Below, one piece after another: positions 53,618 to 61,311 of a DNA stretch of 64,000 bases (within the stretch, counting starts at the first letter, position 1; each line of letters opens with the position of its first letter). Source of the stretch: Salipiger sp. H15 (lineage in GTDB: Bacteria > Pseudomonadota > Alphaproteobacteria > Rhodobacterales > Rhodobacteraceae); assembly GCF_040409955.1 (NCBI RefSeq), contig NZ_CP123388.1:1-64000 (forward strand), in the 5' to 3' direction. The notes beneath the pieces are model-generated. The model searched no databases. It saw only the letters and a list, made by a program, of their open reading frames with translations, and was not told the DNA's origin. The position numbers and the translations under genes were made by a program.

Positions 53618-53633
53618 TGTAACATATAGCACA
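53618..53633. promoter_or_regulatory. Degenerate copy of the TGTAAC repeat
   Basis: TGTAACATATAGCACA keeps the left arm and has a degenerate right arm. It is 37 nt upstream of the regulator's ATG in the divergent spacer. Confidence 0.4.
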
Positions 53634-53678
53634 TTTCCCTTGGCGCACTGTAATTTTTATCGCACCCAGCAGAGCAGA

Positions 53679-53694
53679 TGTAACCTCAGTTACG
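53679..53694. promoter_or_regulatory. TGTAAC-N4-GTTAC repeat before the ABC operon
   Basis: TGTAACCTCAGTTACG has perfect GTAAC/GTTAC arms with a 4-nt spacer, ending 15 nt before the binding-protein ATG. Together with 53618-53633 and 53156-53171 it defines a likely RpiR-type operator family. Confidence 0.6.
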
Positions 53695-53709
53695 GGAATC
53701 CCGTCGACC

Positions 53710-54738
53710 ATGACACCTTTTTCCGAAGTCTCCCGCCGTTCCTTCCTTGCCGGTGGTTCGGCGCTGCTCGGCGCGAGCGCCCTGCCCCGGCTCGGCGCCG
53801 CGCAGGATCTCGTGCCGCTGACCACGGCGCTCGGCTGGATCCCGAATGCCGAGTACGCCGGCCTCTGGGTCGCGCTGGAAAACGGCTACTTCGCCGATGA
53901 GGGCATAGAGGGCATCTACACCCCCGGCGGGCCGAACGCGCCCGGCGTGCTGGTGCAGCTCGCCGCCGACCAGTGCAACTTCGCCGGCGGCGACTGGATT
54001 CCCTTCCTCGAGGCGCGCGCCCGCGGCAACGACTTCATCGTGCTCGGCTGCAACTATCCCACCAGCCCCTCGGCGATCATGTCGATGGCGGGCAACCCGG
54101 TGCTGACCCCCGAGGACATCATCGGCAAGCGCATCCTGTCGCAGATGCCCGCCGACGCCAACACGCTGAACTTCGTGCTCTCCAAGGCCGGGCTCGAGCA
54201 GGACCAGTTCGAGCTGGTGCCGACCGGCTTCTCGCCCGAGCCGCTGCTCGCGGGGGATGGCGATGCCTACATGGCCTATGCCACCAACCAGCCGATCACC
54301 TTCGAGAACATGGGCCTGACCGAGGGCAAGGATTTCCACGTCACGCTCTTCAGCGACCTCGGCTACACCGTGCCGGGCGCGCCGCTGGTCGCCCGCCGCG
54401 CCTTCGTCGAGGAAAACCGCGATCTCGTCGTGCGCTACCTGCGCGCGCTGACCCGCGGCTGGGTCGAGAACGGCAAGGACCCGGCGCAGGGCGCGAAACT
54501 GGCGGTAGAGAAATACGGCGCCGATTTCGGCCTCGACCTTGCCCAGCAGACCCGCCAGAGCGAGCTTGGCCAGCCGCTGGTCACCGCGCCGGACGGGCCC
54601 GGCCCGTTCTGGTTCGACGTCGCGCTGGTGGAGAGCTCGGTCGCGCCGGTCGCCGCCGCCTCGGGCATCGAGGCCCCCGTGCTGGCCTCCGAGCTCGTCG
54701 ACCTCGGCCCGCTCGAAGAGGCGCTCGCCTCGCTCTGA
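53710..54738 (+). CDS. ABC transporter substrate-binding protein, NMT1/THI5-like
   Basis: The 342-residue protein has a twin-arginine leader (SRRSFLAGGSALLGASALPRLG) and the NMT1/THI5 fold: TTALGWIPNAEYAGLWVALENGYFADEGI, then GGPNAPGVLVQLAADQCNFAGGDW and a later YLRALTRGW segment. Homologues bind pyrimidines or other heterocycles such as thiamine precursors, riboflavin or nucleobases. The downstream deoxyribosyltransferase makes a nucleobase or nucleoside-related ligand plausible. It is the first gene of a six-gene operon, divergent from the RpiR-type regulator. Confidence 0.85.
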   Translation: MTPFSEVSRRSFLAGGSALLGASALPRLGAAQDLVPLTTALGWIPNAEYAGLWVALENGYFADEGIEGIYTPGGPNAPGVLVQLAADQCNFAGGDWIPFLEARARGNDFIVLGCNYPTSPSAIMSMAGNPVLTPEDIIGKRILSQMPADANTLNFVLSKAGLEQDQFELVPTGFSPEPLLAGDGDAYMAYATNQPITFENMGLTEGKDFHVTLFSDLGYTVPGAPLVARRAFVEENRDLVVRYLRALTRGWVENGKDPAQGAKLAVEKYGADFGLDLAQQTRQSELGQPLVTAPDGPGPFWFDVALVESSVAPVAAASGIEAPVLASELVDLGPLEEALASL

Positions 54739-54820
54739 CGGCCCTCCCCCCGACGCAGCAAGGCCATGGGCGCCCCCGCTCCCATGGCCGTTCCGCCCAA
54801 TGCCCTGCCCCGGAGCCTTC

Positions 54821-55606
54821 ATGTCCCAGGCCAAGCCCGATGCCATCCGCCTCGACGGCGTGTCGAAATCCTTCCGGCTCGACGACGGCAACACCGTCAC
54901 CGCGCTCGAGGGTATCGACCTGACCCTGCGCGAGGGCGAGTTCGTCGCCGTGCTCGGCCCCTCGGGCTGCGGCAAGAGCACGGTGCTGCGGCTGATCGCC
55001 GGGCTCGAGAGCGCCAGCACCGGAGAGGTGCGGATCGAGGGGCGTGCGCCCTCCGAGCTGGCCGCCGCGCACCGGCTCGGCGTCGCCTTCCAGGACCACG
55101 CGCTGCTGCCCTGGCTCTCGGTCGGCGAGAATATCGCCCTGCCCTACCGGGTTGCCGGGGAAAAGGTCGACCGCGCCCGCGTCGACGCGCTGATCGAGCT
55201 GGTCGGCCTCGGCGGCTTCCGCGACGCCCGGCCGAGCCAGCTGTCGGGCGGCATGCGCCAGCGCGCCTCGATCGCCCGGGCGCTGGTGCTGGACCCGGAC
55301 GTGCTGCTGCTCGACGAGCCCTTCGGCGCGCTCGACGCGGTCACCCGGCGGCACATGAACGTCGAGCTGCAGCGGATCTGGAGCGCGCGCACCCTCACCA
55401 CCCTGCTCGTCACCCATTCGGTCGACGAGGCGATCTTTCTCGCCGACCGCATCATCGTGATGACCGGCCGCCCCGGCCGCATCCTGCGCGAGGTCGCCGT
55501 GCCCTTCCCGCGCCCGCGCGATCCCGCGGTGCTGCGCACCCCCGAGTTCCACGCCATGGTGGACGAGCTGACCCTTGCGCTCGAGCCCGAGGAGGCGGCG
55601 CTGTGA
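54821..55606 (+). CDS. ABC transporter ATP-binding protein (SsuB/TauB/ThiZ type)
   Basis: The 261-residue ATPase has Walker A GPSGCGKST (about residues 46-54), Q-loop VAFQDHALLPWLSV, signature LSGGMRQRASIARAL, Walker B VLLLDEPFGALDAVTR and the switch His in LVTHSVDEAIFLADR. This pattern is usual for taurine, nitrate, sulfonate and pyrimidine importers. The ATG at 54821 lies 82 nt after the binding-protein gene. Its stop overlaps the GTG start of the first permease. Confidence 0.88.
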   Translation: MSQAKPDAIRLDGVSKSFRLDDGNTVTALEGIDLTLREGEFVAVLGPSGCGKSTVLRLIAGLESASTGEVRIEGRAPSELAAAHRLGVAFQDHALLPWLSVGENIALPYRVAGEKVDRARVDALIELVGLGGFRDARPSQLSGGMRQRASIARALVLDPDVLLLDEPFGALDAVTRRHMNVELQRIWSARTLTTLLVTHSVDEAIFLADRIIVMTGRPGRILREVAVPFPRPRDPAVLRTPEFHAMVDELTLALEPEEAAL

Positions 55607-56358
55607 CAGCCCGCGCGCGCCTCGTCCGCCACGGCCCGGCGCTGCTGGGGGTCGGGCTCTTCTGCCTCGGCTGGGAGCTGATCGGCGCCTACCGGCTTGC
55701 CGGGATGACCTGGCCGCCGCTCAGCGCGGTGCTGGCTTATCTGGCCGACCCGTCGCATCACCAGCTTCTTGGCCGGGCGGCGGGCACCACCTTCGCCGCC
55801 GTTGCCATGGGCTATCTCACCGGCACCGGCATCGGGCTGGCGCTGGCGCTGCTCGTGCGGCTGGTCCGGCCCGCCCGCGCGGGCATCGACCGCTTCGTCG
55901 CGCTGGTGCATGCGACGCCCGCCATCGCGCTCGCCCCGGTCTTCATGATCCTGATGAGCCGCGAGACGATCCCGGTCGCGATCTCGGCGCTGGCGGTCAC
56001 CTACCTCATCTACGTCGCCGCCACCTCGGGGCTCGAGGCGACGCGGGCGCAGCACGCCGATCTTTTCCGTACGATGGGGGCGCGGCCGCTGACCACCTTC
56101 TGGCGGCTCGAGCTGCCCTCGGCCCTGCCCGCGCTCGCCTCGGGGCTGCGGCTGGCGGTGCCGGTCTCGTTCATGGGCGCGATCGTCGGCGAATGGTTCG
56201 GCGCCTCGCGCGGGCTCGGCCTGCTGATGATCTCGGCGATGCAGAACTTCCAGATCCCGCTGCTCTGGGCCGCCGTGCTGCTGACCACGCTGACCTCGCT
56301 CATCCTCTACGGCCTGCTCGGGCTCTTCGAGGCGGCCGTGCACCGGAGGTTCCGATGA
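55603..56358 (+). CDS. ABC transporter permease (first)
   Basis: The 251-residue permease begins at a GTG that overlaps the ATPase stop (GTGA). It has six helices and the BPD_transp_1 loop with DLFRTMGARPLTTFWRLELPSALPALASGLRLAVPVSFMGAIVGEW. It forms the membrane channel together with the second permease, whose ATG overlaps its stop by 4 nt. The initiation codon rests on spacing and homology of the N-terminus. Confidence 0.85.
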   Translation: MTARARLVRHGPALLGVGLFCLGWELIGAYRLAGMTWPPLSAVLAYLADPSHHQLLGRAAGTTFAAVAMGYLTGTGIGLALALLVRLVRPARAGIDRFVALVHATPAIALAPVFMILMSRETIPVAISALAVTYLIYVAATSGLEATRAQHADLFRTMGARPLTTFWRLELPSALPALASGLRLAVPVSFMGAIVGEWFGASRGLGLLMISAMQNFQIPLLWAAVLLTTLTSLILYGLLGLFEAAVHRRFR

Positions 56359-57092
56359 CCCGCTTTTTCGCCCGCAACTGGGCGGTCCTGCTGTTGCTCC
56401 TGCTCTGGCAGGGCTGGGTGAGCCTGTCCGGGCTGAACTCGATCGTCCTGCCCGCGCCCTGGCCGGTGCTGCGCGACGTGCTCGGAAACCCCGCGCTCTA
56501 CCTTGCGAACACCGCGCAGACGCTGGCGACCGCCGCGGCAGGCGTGGCGGCGGGGCTCGTCCTCGGCGCGCTGGTCGCGGTGGCGGCCTGGGCGTCGCGC
56601 CTGCTCTCGGGGATGCTGACGCCGCTCGGGCTGATCTTTTCCTCGGTGCCGGTGGTGGCGCTGATCCCGATCCTCGCGCGGCTTCTGGGCTACGACATCT
56701 CGACCGTCGTCGCCATCGTCGCCGTCTCCGCCTTCTTCCCGACCTTCGTCTTCGTCGGCGCGGGACTGCGGGACCTGCCGCGCGGCGCGGACGATCTCTT
56801 CAGCGTGCTCGGCGCGGGCAAGGCGGCGCGGCTGCGCCACCTCGTGCTGCCCGCCACCGTGCCCAACCTGATGATCGCCCTGCGCATCACCGTCCCCGAG
56901 GGCGTGCTGGCCGCCATCCTCGCCGAGTTCCTGATGGGCCGCAGCGGCCTCGGCTTCATGTTCCGCGAGGCGGCGAGCCGCTTCGCGATGGAGCGCGCGC
57001 TCGGCACTTCGCTGGTGGTGACCGTCGCCGCCGTTCTCTGCTTTACCCTTGCGCACCGGGCCGAACGCGTCGTCAGGACGCGCTGGTCGTAA
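56355..57092 (+). CDS. ABC transporter permease (second)
   Basis: The 245-residue permease has a hydrophobic N-terminus (NWAVLLLLLLWQGWVS) and the EAA-type loop LFSVLGAGKAARLRHLVLPATVPNLMIALRITVPEGVLAAILAEF, as in other NMT1/SsuC-type permeases. Two distinct permeases in one operon suggest a heterodimeric channel, as reported for some pyrimidine importers. Twenty-five nucleotides separate it from the RarA-like gene. Confidence 0.86.
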   Translation: MTRFFARNWAVLLLLLLWQGWVSLSGLNSIVLPAPWPVLRDVLGNPALYLANTAQTLATAAAGVAAGLVLGALVAVAAWASRLLSGMLTPLGLIFSSVPVVALIPILARLLGYDISTVVAIVAVSAFFPTFVFVGAGLRDLPRGADDLFSVLGAGKAARLRHLVLPATVPNLMIALRITVPEGVLAAILAEFLMGRSGLGFMFREAASRFAMERALGTSLVVTVAAVLCFTLAHRAERVVRTRWS

Positions 57093-57117
57093 GCGCCGTT
57101 CAACCCCGGAGTGATCC

Positions 57118-57699
57118 ATGATCAACGTACACCAACCCCCCGATCCCTGGCAGCGCACGACGACCGAGCACGGCTTCGCCGCCGACGACGTGATCTCGGC
57201 CCTGCAGAAGAGCCTGCGCCGCGGCATGCTGGAGAACGCCATCCTGCTCGGCTGGGAGATGTTCCTGACCAGCCCCGAGATGGAAGAGATGATGTGGTCG
57301 CGCCTCTGCGTGATCGCGGTCGAGGACGTGGGCTCCGGCAACCCGCAGCTGCCCGTGCTGGTCGAGACGCTCTACCAGCAGCACAAGCGCTACCCCCGCC
57401 CCGCCGGCGACCGTTTCCTCTTTGCCGCCCATGCGATCCGCATGATCTCCGGCAGCGAGAAGGAACGCACCTCGGACGACCTGGTGAACTGGGCCCGCCG
57501 CTCGGTCGAACTCGGCGAGCGCCTGCCCGAGATCCCCGACGTGGCGCTCGACATGCACACGCTGAAGGGCCAGCAGATGGGCCGCGACTACCGCTTCTTC
57601 ATGGAGGAGGCCTCGAAGGTGATCCCCGAGAAGGCCGACAAGGACCAGACCTGGAAGACCTGGATCCTCGCCGCGCTGGATGCGGGGAAGCTGAAGTGA
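57118..57699 (+). CDS. Stand-alone protein resembling the C-terminal domain of RarA/MgsA
   Basis: The 193-residue protein has no Walker motifs, but its body resembles the C-terminal oligomerisation part of the RarA (MgsA) AAA+ family: SALQKSLRRGMLENAILLGWEM, RLCVIAVEDVGSGNPQLPVLVETLY, RFLFAAHAIRMISGSEKERTSDD and a final DMHTLKGQQMGRDYRFFMEEASKV. It is clearly soluble. A GGAGTGATCC ribosome site lies before the ATG. The stop overlaps the GTG of the deoxyribosyltransferase gene (GTGA), so the two are coupled. The role without an ATPase domain is unknown; a regulatory or scaffolding part for nucleotide salvage is conceivable. Confidence 0.7.
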   Translation: MINVHQPPDPWQRTTTEHGFAADDVISALQKSLRRGMLENAILLGWEMFLTSPEMEEMMWSRLCVIAVEDVGSGNPQLPVLVETLYQQHKRYPRPAGDRFLFAAHAIRMISGSEKERTSDDLVNWARRSVELGERLPEIPDVALDMHTLKGQQMGRDYRFFMEEASKVIPEKADKDQTWKTWILAALDAGKLK

Positions 57700-58286
57700 C
57701 CCCGACGCACAATGTCTACATCGCCGGGCCCGACGTCTTCTTCCGCAACGCCTCGGATGTGATGCGCAGGAAGGGCGAGATGGCGTTGGAGCACGGCTTC
57801 CTCCCCTCGACGCTCGCCGAGGACGGGGACGCGATCGGCGGCGACACGCCGTTCGCCTTCGGCCTGTCGATCGGCCTCGCGAACGAGAGGATGATGGACG
57901 AGAGCGATTTCATCATCGCCAACCTGACGCCGTTCCGGGGCATCTCGGCCGATGTCGGCACCGCCTTCGAGGTCGGCTACATGCGTGCGCAGGGCAAGCC
58001 CTGCTTTGCCTATTCCAACAGCGCGCGCGACTATTACACCCGGCTGACCGAGGACTTCTACGCGGGCGGCCCCTTCGAGGCGGACGGCGAGCTCACCCGC
58101 GCCGCGGACGGGCTGATGATCGAGAACCACGGGATGCGCGACAACCTGATGCTCGACACCGCCGTCGACCAGTCGGGCGGTTCCTTTGTCTGCGGCGCGC
58201 CGCAGGGCGACGACATCCTCGGCGATCTCGAGGCGTTTCGGGCCGTGCTCATCCGGGCGCGGGCCTATTTCGACCAGCTTGGCTGA
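57696..58286 (+). CDS. Nucleoside 2-deoxyribosyltransferase family protein
   Basis: The 196-residue enzyme starts THNVYIAGPDVFFRNA, the usual NDT N-terminus, and has the active-site type segments DESDFIIANLTPFRGISADVGTAFEVGYMRAQGKPCFAYSN. Such enzymes exchange bases between deoxyribonucleosides or hydrolyse deoxynucleotides to free base. The GTG start at 57696 overlaps the upstream stop. Located at the end of the THI5-type importer operon it suggests use of imported nucleobases or nucleosides. A terminator follows 27 nt later. Confidence 0.87.
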   Translation: MTPTHNVYIAGPDVFFRNASDVMRRKGEMALEHGFLPSTLAEDGDAIGGDTPFAFGLSIGLANERMMDESDFIIANLTPFRGISADVGTAFEVGYMRAQGKPCFAYSNSARDYYTRLTEDFYAGGPFEADGELTRAADGLMIENHGMRDNLMLDTAVDQSGGSFVCGAPQGDDILGDLEAFRAVLIRARAYFDQLG

Positions 58287-58313
58287 GCGCCCGGCGCCCA
58301 CCCGAAAAGACCA

Positions 58314-58345
58314 AAGGCCCGGCGCTGCGCCGGGCCTTCTTTCTT
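58314..58345. terminator. Strong bidirectional terminator
   Basis: AAGGCCCGGC (58314-58323) pairs with GCCGGGCCTT (58329-58338) around a 5-nt loop, followed by CTTTCTT on the plus strand. The A-rich run before it (GAAAAGACCAAA) gives a T-rich tail on the minus strand. It separates the convergent deoxyribosyltransferase and MFS genes. Confidence 0.9.
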
Positions 58346-58367
58346 GTCCGATTGGCCCCGGCCCTGC

Positions 58368-59564
58368 TCAGAGCATCCCGCGGCGCGGCAGGAAGGCCGC
58401 CAGCAGGCCAAGCGCCGGAAGCAGGGCGCAGCCCTGGAAGACGCGGGTGATCCCGGTGGAATCCGCGATGAGCCCGAGCGCCGCGGCGGCGATGCCCGCG
58501 ACCCCGAAGGCCGCGCCGAAGAAGAGGCCCGCCACCGTCCCCACCCGGTCCGGCGCCAGTTCCTGCGCAAACACGATGATCGCCGGAAGCGCCGAGGCCA
58601 GCACGACTCCGATCAGCACCGACAGCACCCCGGTCCAGAAGAGCGAGGCGTAGGGCAGCAGCAGGGTCAGCGGCAGCACCCCGAGGATCGACACCCAGAT
58701 CACCGTGCGCCGCCCGATGCGGTCGCCCACCGGCCCGCCGATCACCGTGCCGAAGGCCACCGCCACGAGGAAGAGGAACAGCATCTTCTGCGCCCCCGCA
58801 GGGGTGAGGCCGAAGCGCTCGATCAGGAAGAAGGTGTAATAGCTGGTCATCGAGGCCATGTAGACCTGTTTCGAGAAGAGCAGCGCCAGCAGCACGACCA
58901 TGGCGATCCGCACCTGCCGCGCCGGCAGGCCGTGGCCGGCGGGCTTGGGGCGCTTCGCCGCGGCCTTGCGCTCGGAGATGTGCCAGCGGCTGACCCCGGT
59001 GAGGATCGCCATGCCGACGAGCGCCAGCACCGCGAAGATCGCCACCGAGCCGCGCCCGAGCGGCACCACGATCAGCGCCGCCAGCAGTGGGCCGATGGCG
59101 GTGCCGAAGTTGCCGCCGACCTGGAAGGCCGACTGCGCCAGTCCGAACCGTCCGCCCGAGGCGGCGCGCGCTACCCGCGAGGCCTCGGGGTGGAAGATCG
59201 ACGAGCCGATGCCGATCAGCCCGGCGCCGCAGATGAGCAGCCCGTAGGTCGGCGCGACCGACAGCAGCAGCAGCCCGATCAGGGTGGAGCCCATGCCGAT
59301 CGGCAGCGCCCAGGGGAAGGGATGCCGGTCGGTGGCGATCCCCACCAGCGGCTGCAGCAACGAGGCGGTGAGCTGGAACACCAGCGTCAGCAGGCCGATG
59401 TGCCAGAAGTCGAGCGAGAACTCGGTCTTCAGCAGCGGGTAGATCGCCGCCAGCACCGATTGCATCAGGTCGTTGGTCAGGTGGCAGAGGCTGATCGCGG
59501 CGAGGATCGCGTATGTGGTGCGCAGTTCGTGGCCCTGCGGGGCGGTGGTCGATGTTGTCGTCAT
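58368..59564 (-). CDS. MFS transporter, fosmidomycin-resistance (Fsr) type
   Basis: The 398-residue protein has twelve predicted helices and the Fsr-type start SLCHLTNDLMQSVLAAIYPLLK. It also has LQPLVGIATDRHP (motif-A-like), GIGSSIFHPEASRVARAA and QVGGNFGTAIGPLLAAL; HPEASR is typical of this subfamily. It probably exports small toxic molecules. Divergent from an AraC-type regulator with 90 nt between starts, an arrangement suggesting that this protein controls the pump. A GGAAAGGA ribosome site precedes the ATG. Confidence 0.86.
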   Translation of the reverse strand: MTTTSTTAPQGHELRTTYAILAAISLCHLTNDLMQSVLAAIYPLLKTEFSLDFWHIGLLTLVFQLTASLLQPLVGIATDRHPFPWALPIGMGSTLIGLLLLSVAPTYGLLICGAGLIGIGSSIFHPEASRVARAASGGRFGLAQSAFQVGGNFGTAIGPLLAALIVVPLGRGSVAIFAVLALVGMAILTGVSRWHISERKAAAKRPKPAGHGLPARQVRIAMVVLLALLFSKQVYMASMTSYYTFFLIERFGLTPAGAQKMLFLFLVAVAFGTVIGGPVGDRIGRRTVIWVSILGVLPLTLLLPYASLFWTGVLSVLIGVVLASALPAIIVFAQELAPDRVGTVAGLFFGAAFGVAGIAAAALGLIADSTGITRVFQGCALLPALGLLAAFLPRRGML

Positions 59565-59654
59565 GGAAAGTCCTTTCCCCGCCGGTTTACCCGATTGCCC
59601 CGCGCAGTCTTTCGTGGTTCAGACATTTATCTTCGCGAACGGGCCACAGCATCC

Positions 59655-60461
59655 ATGAATTCCGAGGCGAGCATGGCACAGGACGACAGCAGGCAGCTCT
59701 TCGAGCGCATCGCGCGGGCCGAAGCGGTGCGCGCGCCGGTCAGCGGCATCGCCTCGGACTACCCGGACGGCACGCGGGTGCCCCGGCACCGCCACGCGCG
59801 GCACCAGCTCATGCATGCGATCTCGGGCACGCTCTACGTCGTCACCGACCGGGGAACCTGGCTGGTCCCGCCGGACTGCGCGCTCTGGATGCCGGCGCAA
59901 CTCGACCACGAGGTGGCCATGTTCGGCGAGGTGCGGATGCGGTCTGTCTACCTCAGCCCCGAGGTCACCGACCTCTCGCCGGACCGGCCCGAGGTGCTGA
60001 AGGTCAGCCCGCTGGTGCAGTCGCTCATCGTCGAGATCGTCGCGATCGACGACGTGGATGTGCCGACGGCACGCAGCGCCCTCCTGCTGCAGCTGATCCT
60101 GATCGAGATCGCCCGGATGGAGCGCCAGCCGTTGGCGCTTCCCCTGCCCCGCCATCCCCGGCTGCGCGAGCTTTGCCGGGCCTTCCTCGAGACCCCCTCG
60201 GCGCATCTGTCGCTCGACGACTGGGCGCGGGACGCGGCGATGAGCCGGCGCAGCCTGACACGCCATTTCCGCGAGGAGACCGGCATCTCGCCGGGGCGCT
60301 GGCGGCAGCATGCCTGCGTGATCCACGCGCTGCCGAAGGTGCTGGCCGGGGCGCCTGTGACCACGGTCGCGCTCGATCTCGGCTATGACAGCACCGCCGC
60401 CTTCACCACGATGTTCCGGCGCATCCTCGGCGCGCCGCCCCGGAGCTTTCGCGGCAGCTGA
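59655..60461 (+). CDS. AraC-family transcriptional regulator with N-terminal cupin
   Basis: The 268-residue regulator has a cupin (about residues 35-105, with PRHRHARHQLMHAISGTLYVVTDRG and LWMPAQLDHEV). The C-terminal double helix-turn-helix shows LSLDDWARDAAMSRRSLTRHFREETGISPGRWRQ and VALDLGYDSTAAFTTMFRRILG. An ATG at 59673 (262 residues) with better upstream purines is an alternative start. It is divergent from the Fsr-type pump and likely regulates it in response to a ligand bound by the cupin. Confidence 0.85.
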   Translation: MNSEASMAQDDSRQLFERIARAEAVRAPVSGIASDYPDGTRVPRHRHARHQLMHAISGTLYVVTDRGTWLVPPDCALWMPAQLDHEVAMFGEVRMRSVYLSPEVTDLSPDRPEVLKVSPLVQSLIVEIVAIDDVDVPTARSALLLQLILIEIARMERQPLALPLPRHPRLRELCRAFLETPSAHLSLDDWARDAAMSRRSLTRHFREETGISPGRWRQHACVIHALPKVLAGAPVTTVALDLGYDSTAAFTTMFRRILGAPPRSFRGS

Positions 60462-60821
60462 GCGGCACTCCCGGCACCCTCCCCAGCCATGCATTTTCTG
60501 CAGAGCAGCATTGTGCGCTAACAGCTTGTTCTGCACCGCGGCATCGCCTATCTTCAACCCATGGCACGGCAACGTGCCTCGGAATTTGCCGGGCTCTCTC
60601 CTCCTCCCTGAGCCCCGCATTTCAGCGGCGGCCCCTCTCCTCCTCCCTGGGGTCGCCGCGCTCCTCCCCCACAAAAGTTCATCAAACTTATCAACCGCTT
60701 CCGTGGGCCGTTTCATCGCGTCTGGCGCTTGGGGACGTTGAGTTCCCGTGCCGCGCCTTGCCTCCGAAGGGCTGTTCATTTCCGCAGGGACACTCGTGCG
60801 TGAGACCGGCTTGCGAAAACT
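60462..60821. other. Spacer with short pyrimidine-rich repeats
   Basis: This spacer holds two exact copies of CTCTCCTCCTCCCTG (60596-60610 and 60635-60649) and a related CTCCTCCCCC at about 60661. A 16-codon open frame begins at ATG 60561. On the minus strand the repeats read GGGAGGAGGAG. No gene of normal size or known RNA is evident. Confidence 0.4.
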
Positions 60822-60837
60822 ACTTACCATGTTAAGT
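60822..60837. promoter_or_regulatory. Near-palindrome before marR, probable MarR operator
   Basis: ACTTACCATGTTAAGT is symmetric at 14 of 16 positions, centred on CATG, and ends 37 nt before the MarR-type start codon. Length and location fit an autoregulatory MarR operator for the efflux operon. Confidence 0.6.
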
Positions 60838-60873
60838 GGTTTTCCTGTTAAGCAACCCCGAGTCACTCCGCCC

Positions 60874-61311
60874 ATGTCCGATCCCCAGACCCAGACCCGG
60901 CTTCTCGAAGCGCTGCTCGAGGCGATGCGCGAGATCCGCACCCATTACGACGCCAGCGCGCAGGAGGTCGGCCTGACCCTCTCGCGCGCCCGCGTGGTGA
61001 CCGAGCTGGCCCGGCGCGAGGGTGCGACCCAGGCCGAGCTCGCCTGCGCGCTGCGCATCGAGGCCCCGGCGCTGAAGCGCCAGATCGACGCGCTCGAGGC
61101 GGCGGGCTTCATCGAGCGCCGCGCCCTCGACGGCGACGCCCGCAAGCGCGCGCTGCACCTGACCGACAAGGCGCGCTCGAGCCGGATCACCTGTTTTCTC
61201 GAGCGGGTGCGGGGCGACCTGATGGAGGGCATCTCGCCCGAGGACCAGGACGCCGCGCGCCGGACGCTGGAACGCATCGCGCTCAACGCAACGAAATTGT
61301 CCTCCCAATGA
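60874..61311 (+). CDS. MarR-family transcriptional regulator
   Basis: The 145-residue winged-helix protein has LLEALLEAMREIRTHYDASAQEVGLTLSRARVVTEL, then TQAELACALRIEAPALKRQIDALEAAGFIERRALDGDARKRALHLTDK, the MarR recognition helix and DxRxxxxxLT wing. It is expected to repress the downstream efflux genes and to release on binding a phenolic or drug-like ligand. The ATG at 60874 places the near-palindrome directly upstream; longer in-frame starts would place it in the gene. The stop overlaps the MFS start by 4 nt. Confidence 0.87.
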   Translation: MSDPQTQTRLLEALLEAMREIRTHYDASAQEVGLTLSRARVVTELARREGATQAELACALRIEAPALKRQIDALEAAGFIERRALDGDARKRALHLTDKARSSRITCFLERVRGDLMEGISPEDQDAARRTLERIALNATKLSSQ

